From assembly GCF_900110955.1 (NCBI RefSeq), contig NZ_FOFR01000004.1, positions 71,290-135,289 of the forward strand: 64,000 bases of DNA, read 5' to 3'. Below the pieces are notes generated by a model that was not told the DNA's origin, made no database searches, and was given only the letters and a program-made list of their open reading frames with translations. Positions 14,523-20,995 of this stretch are shown in pieces. The DNA comes from Lentzea xinjiangensis. Its GTDB lineage: Bacteria > Actinomycetota > Actinomycetes > Mycobacteriales > Pseudonocardiaceae. The position numbers were made by a program, and so were the translations under genes. Every line of letters begins with the position of its first letter. Positions within the stretch are counted from its first letter, which is position 1.

Positions 14523-15385
14523 GCGACGCCGTGCGCCGCCGCGGCCTGTTCGAGCGGTCGCATCCGGTCCCACACCCGTTCGGACCGCAGCTCCTCCGCC
14601 ACGCCGACGGCCCGCATGCCGACGGTGCGGCCCTGGTCGAGGTCGCCGTCCAGGAAGTGGCACGAGGCCAGCGCGATCAGGCAGAACGTCCAGCTCCTGG
14701 CCATCGCGGGGCCGAAGCCGGCGAGCGCGGACGACAGCGCCGGGATCGCCTGCCGGGTGTCGCCGAGCTCGGTGTGGATGACGCCGATCATCGCCGTCAG
14801 GTCGGTCTCGTCGTGGAACCGCGCCCAGTCCGGCACGGGGGAGACGTCCGCGCGGGCGAACGAGTCCTGTGCCTTGCCCAATGCGCGCAACGCTTCCTCG
14901 GAACGATTTTGGCGCGCGTACGCCCACGCTTCATTCGTGAACATGATGCTCGACGCCAACGGTGCGAAAGCGCCTCTCTGGAAATACGCCAGCGCGTCAC
15001 CCGGCGCGCCTTGGTGCAGGTGCACCCGGCCACGCCGGTAGATGATGTTGGCCGTCAGGTCCTCGTCGCCGCGCGCGAAGTCGAGCGCGCGATCGAAGTG
15101 GTGGTACGCCGCTCCGGCCTGCCCGCTGTCGAACGACGTCCACCCGGCCAGGTTGTGCAGATCGGCGACGGCGGACATCAGGCGCGCACGCACGTTGTCC
15201 GAGGCCTCGGCCGCCAGGAGCTGCTGCGCCCAGTAGATCCGCACGACGACGGCGTCGCGGCACGCCCCTCCGCCGTGCCGGTAGTCCACCGAACGCAGGG
15301 AACGCGTCTGCGACTCCAGCTGTTCCACATCGCTCATCCCGATGCGGGTGGAGTGCGGGGGAGGAAAATACGCAGGATTCGCCAT
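14513..15385 (-). CDS. HTH-less TPR-like protein, paralogue of the protein at 19411-20370
   Basis: About 290 aa. It resembles the C-terminal TPR half of XRE-type regulators but has no HTH. Shared landmarks with the paralogue are a DYRHGGGACRDA block near the start, VADLHNLAGWTSFDSGQ, RRGRVHLHQGAPGDALAYFQRG, NEAWAYARQ and WDRMRPL near the end. The ATG at 15385 has AGAGG eight bases upstream; GTG 15394 is an alternative. The role is unknown; ligand or protein binding is implied by the fold. The promoter region contains no clear operator. Confidence 0.75.
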   Translation of the reverse strand: MANPAYFPPPHSTRIGMSDVEQLESQTRSLRSVDYRHGGGACRDAVVVRIYWAQQLLAAEASDNVRARLMSAVADLHNLAGWTSFDSGQAGAAYHHFDRALDFARGDEDLTANIIYRRGRVHLHQGAPGDALAYFQRGAFAPLASSIMFTNEAWAYARQNRSEEALRALGKAQDSFARADVSPVPDWARFHDETDLTAMIGVIHTELGDTRQAIPALSSALAGFGPAMARSWTFCLIALASCHFLDGDLDQGRTVGMRAVGVAEELRSERVWDRMRPLEQAAAAHGVALR

Positions 15386-15542
15386 GTAGTACACCTCTGC
15401 GCCGGTCGGAACACGAGCCTAGAATGCCGAGCGGGAAGTGAGAAGAGGCTTCCACCGCGAATGGAATTCGCCGGAATTCGCCGGTTGAACAGGTATTAAT
15501 GCGGGTATGCTGGTCCGCCTCCGGGAGAGCAGAATCGGCGTC

Positions 15543-15902
15543 ATGAGGCGACGCGCGCACCTGCGGCTGGTGACCTCCTCCGAGCCAGGAGGCACGTTCC
15601 TGGCGGCGGTCCTCGACGGCGAGGACCTGGCCGAGGAACTCGGTCTCGACCCCCACGCCCGAGTCACGTGCGGGCTGCATCGCCGCTGGTTGCACCAGTG
15701 CGTCGGCTCACCGGACCACGTCATCCCCGTCACCGGGCACCGCTGGTGCCGTCCGTGCCGCCGCCCCCTCGACGTGGTCGTCGACGGGACGACAGCCCGG
15801 CTGTTCTGCCCCCGGTGCGGAACGGGAACGCCGGACACCGCGGCCAACCGGCAGGTCGTCAGGGCGTGCCGCACCAGCATCGCGGCGAGCAGCGCCCGGT
15901 AG
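15543..15902 (+). CDS. Small zinc-ribbon-like protein
   Basis: 119 aa from the ATG at 15543. Four cysteines form CRPC ... CPRCG, spaced about 17 residues apart (residues ~70-95), and extra Cys/His occur in CGLHRRWLHQC just before. This fits a zinc ribbon. An ATG at 15507 is possible, but a -10-like TATGCT overlaps it. No family name is recognised. It sits between a TPR gene and a STAS gene without coupling. Confidence 0.6.
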   Translation: MRRRAHLRLVTSSEPGGTFLAAVLDGEDLAEELGLDPHARVTCGLHRRWLHQCVGSPDHVIPVTGHRWCRPCRRPLDVVVDGTTARLFCPRCGTGTPDTAANRQVVRACRTSIAASSAR

Positions 15903-15917
15903 AACGACCCGGAAGCG

Positions 15918-16694
15918 CTAAGCCCGGTGGGTGAAGACGGCGGCCTCCCGGAGAGAGCCCGGGGGCCGCTGGCTGTCCTCCGGCACGTCGAGCACCGCCC
16001 AGATGATGTGCCGGCCGCCACCGGCCGGCGTCTCACCCATGCTGAAGTTGCAGACGGCGATGGACGCGACGTCGTGCCTCATGTTGTGCCACTGCTTGAG
16101 GTCGAGGCGTGCGGTCGTGCGCACGGCAACGGACAGCTTGTCGCCACGCATGCGCAGCAGCAACGTGAGCGGGCCGTCGTCCTCGATGTGCGAGACCAGC
16201 TCGACGGCCACCTGCGGTGCCACGTCGAGCATCGACTGGACGCCCCACCGCTCGCAGGCGCGTTCGGTGATCCGCTCGGCCACGTGCGGCAGGCAGCGGC
16301 ACGTCGGCAGCGTCGCGTCCACCCGGTCCTCGTGCCGCAGCCGCGTCACGGCGGCCACCGCGGTCGAGGTCGTCGCGTGCAACGGGATGTGCCGGGGGAG
16401 GCCGCGGGACTCGAGCGTCGAGCGCAGCCGGTGGTCACCCACGACGAGGCTCAGGGAGATGCCGGGCCAGCGCGCCGCGGACAGCCACACCACGTCGAAC
16501 ACCACGAGCAGCGCGGGTGACTCCGCGACGAGGTCGTCGAGCTCCACCACGACGCCGACGAGCTCCTTGGTGGCGCAGTCGAGCAACACGTCCTGCACCC
16601 GCATGTACGTCGACCAGTCGAGCCGCCCGCTGAACCGGACCACGAGCACACCGTTCTGCTCGCGGATGTCGACCTCGAGGCCGTCGCCGGTCAT
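15918..16694 (-). CDS. STAS domain fused to a degenerate RsbW-like ATPase domain
   Basis: 258 aa from the ATG at 16692-16694, with GGGAGG upstream. An N-terminal STAS-type domain (VLVVRFSGRLDWSTY, VVVELDDLVAESPALLVVF) covers residues ~10-110. The C-terminal half resembles GHKL anti-sigma kinases, with DVAPQVAVELVSHI in place of the N-box (Asn replaced by His) and GGGRHIIWAVLDVP at the end. The fusion joins antagonist and anti-sigma modules in one chain, and the ATP site looks impaired. A regulatory, partner-switching role is inferred; no sigma factor is adjacent. Confidence 0.65.
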   Translation of the reverse strand: MTGDGLEVDIREQNGVLVVRFSGRLDWSTYMRVQDVLLDCATKELVGVVVELDDLVAESPALLVVFDVVWLSAARWPGISLSLVVGDHRLRSTLESRGLPRHIPLHATTSTAVAAVTRLRHEDRVDATLPTCRCLPHVAERITERACERWGVQSMLDVAPQVAVELVSHIEDDGPLTLLLRMRGDKLSVAVRTTARLDLKQWHNMRHDVASIAVCNFSMGETPAGGGRHIIWAVLDVPEDSQRPPGSLREAAVFTHRA

Positions 16695-16842
16695 GATCCG
16701 TGTCCCTCCCACAAGCGTTTGCGCAACCTCCAAGGCTGGCAACGCCGCGGTGGGTGTCCTAGGGGGTAACTACCCGTTTCGCCGTTGGTGCCTCCGGGGG
16801 ACCGCATTGCAGCGGGAGATCCGGCCGACCTAGGGTTCCGCT

Positions 16843-19137
16843 GTGGGCGGTTCGCGTTCCCCAGGTCGCGCAGGCAATTTACCTGCTGACACAACTACTT
16901 TCGTCGGCCGCAGGAACGACGTCGCCGAGGTGAGGAGGCTGCTGTCCGAGTCCAGGCTCGTCACCCTGACGGGTGTCGGTGGCGTCGGCAAGACGCGGCT
17001 CGCGCTGCGGGCGGCCACCGAGATGCAGCGGGCGTTCCGCGACGGGGTGTGGTTCGTCGAACTGGGTGGTGTCACCGACCCCGAGCTGGTCGTGCACACG
17101 GTCCTGGAGCAGCTCGGCATCCACGACGACACGGTCCGCCGGCACCGCACCGTCCTGGTGGAACAGCTCCGCGACCGGCAGTTGCTGATCGTCCTCGACA
17201 ACGGTGAGCACGTCGTCGACGCCACCGCCGAGCTGGTGGACGCGTTGCTGCGCGGGGCTCCCGGCCTGCGCGTGCTGGTGACCAGCAGGGAACGCCTCGG
17301 CGTCGACGGCGAGCACCTGTGGCAGGTTGCGCCGCTGCCGCGCGATCCCGCCCTCGCGCTGTTCGCCGACCGGGCCGCCGCCGTCGAGCCGGGCTTCGTC
17401 CTCGACGAGGGCAACCTCGACGAGGTCAGCCGGATCTGCGCACTGCTCGATGGAATCCCGCTGGCCATCGAGCTGGCCGCGGTGAGGTTGCGCGTGCTGA
17501 CGCTCGAACACCTGCTGTCCCGATTGGACGACACGTTCCGCGTCCTGGGCGACGGCAAGCGCGGCGGCGACCCGCGGCACCAGACGCTGCAGGCCGCGGT
17601 GGACTGGAGCTTCCACCTGTGCACGCGGTCCGAGCAGGTCCTGTGGGCGCGGGCGGCGGTCTTCTCCGGCACGTTCGACCTGCCGGCGGCGGAGCAGGTC
17701 TGCGCGGGTGGGAGCGTCGCGCCCGACGAGGTCATGCACGCGCTCAGCGGCCTGGTGGACAAGTCGGTCGTGGTGTCCGAGCGGCACCCGTCCGGCACCC
17801 GCTTCCGGCTGCTGGAGCCCCTGCGGCAGTACGGTCTGGAGAAGCTGCGCGCCGCCGGCCATGAGCGGGTGGTGCGGGAACGGCACCGCGACCACTTCAT
17901 CGAGTGGGCGCGGCGGCGCGAGCAGGAGTGGTTCGGGCCGTGCCAGCCGCGGATCTTCGACCTCACCCGCCTGGAGCAGGCGAACCTGCGGTCGGCACTG
18001 GACTTCTGCCTCGACGACGACGGTGAGCAGTGCCTGGGCCTGGCGAGCACGCTGTGGTTCTACTGGGCGGGCTGCGGCATGCTCGGCGAGGGCCGTCACT
18101 GGCTCGACCGCGCGCTGCGCACACCGGTGCGGGGGCTGCCGCGGGCGAAAGGCCTGTGGATCAACGGGTACGTCGCCACGTTGCAGGGCGACATCCCCGC
18201 CGCGGTGCGCATGCTGCGGGAATGCCACGACTACGCCGTCGAGTCGGGGGACGGGCAGGCGCTCGCCTACTCGACGCACCGCCTGGCCTGCACGCACCTG
18301 ATCGGTGACGACCTGGACGTGGCCGACCGGCTGTTCGAGGAGGCGATCTCCCTCTACCGCAGGCACGGCGTCGTCAACAGCCATTCCATGCTCGCCGGCA
18401 TCGAGCGGGCGATCTCGGCGACGTTCCAGCGCGACTTCGGCACGGCGGAACGGCTCTGCCTCGAGGCCAAGGCGGTCGGCGAGGAGCACGGCGAGCTCTG
18501 GGCGCAGGCGTACGCGATCTACGTGCTGGCGCTGTGCGCGTGGGTCAGCGGTGACTTCGAACGCGCCGACCGGCTCGGCCGGGAGTGCCTGCGGATCAAG
18601 CGGACGTTCCACGACCTGCTCGGGATCGTGCTCGCGATCGAGGTGCTCGCCTGGATCGCGGCCTCGCGGGACAACGCCGAGCGCGCGGCGACGCTGCTGG
18701 GCGCCACCAGCGAGATCTGGCAGTCGGTCGGCTACCCCATGTTCGGCTCGCGCCACTTCGGCGCCCCGCACGGCGAGTGCGAGTCCGCGGCCATCTCCGC
18801 GCTGGGCGAGCAGGAGTTCCGCGCGGTCTTCCGCAAGGGCATGGACCTGGAGCTGGAGGACGCGATCTCGTTCGCGATCGGCGAGGAGCTCGCCGAGCGG
18901 CCGCGGCCGGCGGCGGCTCCCACCCCGCTGACCCGGCGCGAGCAGCAGGTGGCCGAGCTGATCGCCGGTGGCTTGTCGAACAAGGAGATCGCGGCCAGGC
19001 TGGTGATCGCCCGCCGGACCGCGGAGGGGCACGTCGAGCGGATCCTGCAGAAGCTCGGGTTCAGCTCACGCGCGCAGATCGCCACCTGGGTCACCGAACG
19101 CCGGAACCAGCCGCATGAGCCCGGAAGGGTGACTTGA
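16843..19137 (+). CDS. NB-ARC ATPase-LuxR transcriptional regulator
   Basis: 764 aa, GTG start. Domains in order: P-loop NTPase with TGVGGVGKTRLA (residues ~43-54), Walker B LLIVLDNGEHV near 115, sensor VLVTSRERL near 145 and GIPLAIELAAVRL near 205. A TPR-like helical region covers about 300-660. The C-terminal LuxR HTH is LTRREQQVAELIAGG then NKEIAARLVIARRTAEGHVERIL (~690-750). ATP and effector binding probably set its DNA-binding state. The targets are unknown; it lies between the STAS gene and the second HTH-less TPR gene. A hairpin at 19241-19272 follows. Confidence 0.87.
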   Translation: MGGSRSPGRAGNLPADTTTFVGRRNDVAEVRRLLSESRLVTLTGVGGVGKTRLALRAATEMQRAFRDGVWFVELGGVTDPELVVHTVLEQLGIHDDTVRRHRTVLVEQLRDRQLLIVLDNGEHVVDATAELVDALLRGAPGLRVLVTSRERLGVDGEHLWQVAPLPRDPALALFADRAAAVEPGFVLDEGNLDEVSRICALLDGIPLAIELAAVRLRVLTLEHLLSRLDDTFRVLGDGKRGGDPRHQTLQAAVDWSFHLCTRSEQVLWARAAVFSGTFDLPAAEQVCAGGSVAPDEVMHALSGLVDKSVVVSERHPSGTRFRLLEPLRQYGLEKLRAAGHERVVRERHRDHFIEWARRREQEWFGPCQPRIFDLTRLEQANLRSALDFCLDDDGEQCLGLASTLWFYWAGCGMLGEGRHWLDRALRTPVRGLPRAKGLWINGYVATLQGDIPAAVRMLRECHDYAVESGDGQALAYSTHRLACTHLIGDDLDVADRLFEEAISLYRRHGVVNSHSMLAGIERAISATFQRDFGTAERLCLEAKAVGEEHGELWAQAYAIYVLALCAWVSGDFERADRLGRECLRIKRTFHDLLGIVLAIEVLAWIAASRDNAERAATLLGATSEIWQSVGYPMFGSRHFGAPHGECESAAISALGEQEFRAVFRKGMDLELEDAISFAIGEELAERPRPAAAPTPLTRREQQVAELIAGGLSNKEIAARLVIARRTAEGHVERILQKLGFSSRAQIATWVTERRNQPHEPGRVT

Positions 19138-19240
19138 TCGGCCGTTCCGGTGAGCCGCCGTCACGAGAAATCGAGCCGATCGCACTTCACCGACACCTCG
19201 ATGGCCTCTTTCCGATCACCGTGGTCGTCCAGAATCGTAA

Positions 19241-19272
19241 GCGCGACCGCCACGGCGTAGTGGCGGTCGCGC
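19241..19272 (+). terminator. Perfect 13-bp hairpin downstream of the LuxR gene
   Basis: Arms 19241-19253 and 19260-19272 (GCGCGACCGCCAC and its complement) flank a 6-nt loop, about 100 bases after the LuxR stop and before the next gene. It lacks a T-run. The rest of 19138-19410 shows no coding frame. Confidence 0.75.
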
Positions 19273-19410
19273 ACGTACCCCTCCGGAGAGTCCAAAGACC
19301 CTTCCGGACCAGCCCGGGCAACGGGATGGTGGCAACGGCGCGGCGAGTATCAGCGGTGTGTAACGGGTATTCGTACAACGGGTGACCGGCGCACGTCAGG
19401 AGGGACAGCG

Positions 19411-20370
19411 ATGTTCAACGGCGACGCATTTCCAGCTCGCGTGGACAAAACCGACGTGCGGCACGTGGAAACGCTGACCGGCGCACTTCGCGCATTGGAC
19501 TACGAATACGGTGGCGGGGCGTGCCGGGACGCCTGCGTGGCATTGCTCAACTGGGCGACGCCGCTGCTGGACGCCGGTTCTTCCGGACGGGTGCTGCACC
19601 GGCTCCAGGTGGCCATCGCCGACCTGCACAACCTGGCCGGATGGGCGTCGTTCGACATGGGTCTCCTGCAGTCGGCGCACCTGCACTTCGGGCGGGCGAT
19701 GGCACTCGCGCGGGAGTCCGGCAACAGCGCGCTGGAGGCCAACATCCACTATCGGATGGGTCGCGTGCACCTGCACTACGAACTGCCCGAGGATGCTTTG
19801 TCGTGTTTTCGCCACGGTTTGCCCCTCGCGCAGTCGAGCGGCTCGACCCTGGCCGTGTCGATCTTGCACGCCAACGAGGCGTGGGCGTTCGCGAAGATGG
19901 GTGCGGAAAAGCAGGCGCTGCGCCAGTTCGCCCGTGCGCAGGAGGAGTTCGACCGCGCGGAGACGGAAGACGCACCGCCGTGGGCGCGGTTCTTCGATCT
20001 GGCGGACCTGATCTCGATCGGCGGCATGGTGCACACCGAGCTCGCGCGCACGTGCGATGTGAAGTACGCGCGAACCGCAATTCCGTTGCTCACCAGAGCC
20101 ATTTCCTCGGCGGGAGGGGACGCGTCGCGCAGCCAGTCGTTCCGGCTCGCCGCGCTGGCGGTGAACTACCTGGTGCAGAACGAGCCCGAACAGGCGCGCG
20201 AGATCGGGGAGCAGGCGATCGAGGTGTCCGGCCCGATCCGCTCGATCCGCACGCGGGACCGCATGCGGCCGTTGAAGCAGGAGACCGACCGGCTGCGGGG
20301 CAACGAGGCCGCGGACGAGCTGTCGGCGAGCCTGAGGACGTTCATGTCGGCGTCACGCGGAGCCGCCTGA
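19411..20370 (+). CDS. HTH-less TPR-like protein, paralogue of the protein at 14513-15385
   Basis: 319 aa, ATG with CAGGAGGGAC upstream. The same blocks as in the paralogue appear in the same order: DYEYGGGACRDA, IADLHNLAGWASFDMG, RMGRVHLHYELPEDALSCF, NEAWAFAKMG and RTRDRMRPLKQE. No HTH precedes them, so the protein is unlikely to bind DNA alone. It lies just after the NB-ARC-LuxR gene, separated by a hairpin. A possible role is as a partner or signal-binding subunit of a regulator; no direct evidence. Confidence 0.78.
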   Translation: MFNGDAFPARVDKTDVRHVETLTGALRALDYEYGGGACRDACVALLNWATPLLDAGSSGRVLHRLQVAIADLHNLAGWASFDMGLLQSAHLHFGRAMALARESGNSALEANIHYRMGRVHLHYELPEDALSCFRHGLPLAQSSGSTLAVSILHANEAWAFAKMGAEKQALRQFARAQEEFDRAETEDAPPWARFFDLADLISIGGMVHTELARTCDVKYARTAIPLLTRAISSAGGDASRSQSFRLAALAVNYLVQNEPEQAREIGEQAIEVSGPIRSIRTRDRMRPLKQETDRLRGNEAADELSASLRTFMSASRGAA

Positions 20371-20384
20371 GGCGGCGGACGGCA

Positions 20385-20427
20385 TCGCCGGGATCCGAGG
20401 AGAGGTTTGGGCTTCGGATCCCGGCGA
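20385..20427 (+). terminator. 14-bp inverted repeat between convergent genes
   Basis: Arms 20385-20398 and 20414-20427 (TCGCCGGGATCCGA and its complement) with a 15-nt loop, 15 bases after the TPR stop. Probably terminates the rightward gene, and possibly both. Confidence 0.75.
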
Positions 20428-20437
20428 CACCATGAAC

Positions 20438-20474
20438 GGAGCGGCATCGAGCTGGGGGCCCTGGATGCCGCTCC
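20438..20474 (-). terminator. 11-bp inverted repeat downstream of the secreted-protein gene
   Basis: Arms 20438-20448 (GGAGCGGCATC) and 20464-20474 with a 15-nt loop, 12 bases past the leftward stop at 20486. With the neighbouring hairpin it forms back-to-back terminators. Confidence 0.65.
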
Positions 20475-20485
20475 GGCTCGGTGCG

Positions 20486-20923
20486 TCAGCAGCGGATGTC
20501 GGTGCGCGCCCGGTAGGTCATGGCGCCGGAGTTCCACTCGGCGTAGGCGGAGGTGCAGGTGCTCAGCGTGTCGGTGCCGCCGGACCACAGCTCCTGCTGC
20601 CGGTAGCCGCCGTTGCGCAGGCCCGCGTGGCCGTACGGCTCGCGGGCGCTGGTGCTGGCCCACTTCTCGATGACGACCAGTTCCGGGGTGTACGGGGCGC
20701 CCGCGCTGTGCGTGGAGTCCCAGGTGTAGATGTAGGCCCAGTTCTTGCCGCAGCCCTTGAACTGCTTGACCGACGCCCACCGCTGGCCGTTGTCGCCGAT
20801 GTAGGCGGTGCTGCCGATCTGGGTGACGGGCCCGCAGCCGGGAGCGCTCTCGGCGACCGCGTTGGTGGCGGTGACCAGACCGAGAAGCACCGCACCCGCG
20901 GCGATCAGTGCTGACCTCTTCAT
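20486..20923 (-). CDS. Small secreted protein
   Basis: 145 aa from the ATG at 20921-20923. A typical Sec signal peptide (MKRSALIAAGAVLLGLVTAT, then NAVA-ES cleavage) covers residues 1-24. The mature part has four cysteines (CGPV, KGCGK, STCTS and the last residue), consistent with disulfides, and is rich in Trp/Tyr/Gly. No family is recognised. It is divergent from the SARP gene across 72 bp that contain a SARP-like direct repeat, so the SARP may control it. Confidence 0.75.
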   Translation of the reverse strand: MKRSALIAAGAVLLGLVTATNAVAESAPGCGPVTQIGSTAYIGDNGQRWASVKQFKGCGKNWAYIYTWDSTHSAGAPYTPELVVIEKWASTSAREPYGHAGLRNGGYRQQELWSGGTDTLSTCTSAYAEWNSGAMTYRARTDIRC

Positions 20924-20944
20924 GGGTGTGAGCATCACGACCGC

Positions 20945-20963
20945 CGCTGACATTTCGCTGACA
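20945..20963. promoter_or_regulatory. CGCTGACA direct repeat with 11-bp period, SARP-type site
   Basis: CGCTGACA occurs at 20945-20952 and 20956-20963, an 11-bp period, in the 72-bp gap between the secreted-protein gene and the SARP gene. SARP regulators recognise heptameric direct repeats spaced by one or two helical turns, so this is a plausible binding site for the adjacent SARP. Confidence 0.55.
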
Positions 20964-20995
20964 CTCAGGGTTACCGGCTGGTTAGGATCGGTGAC

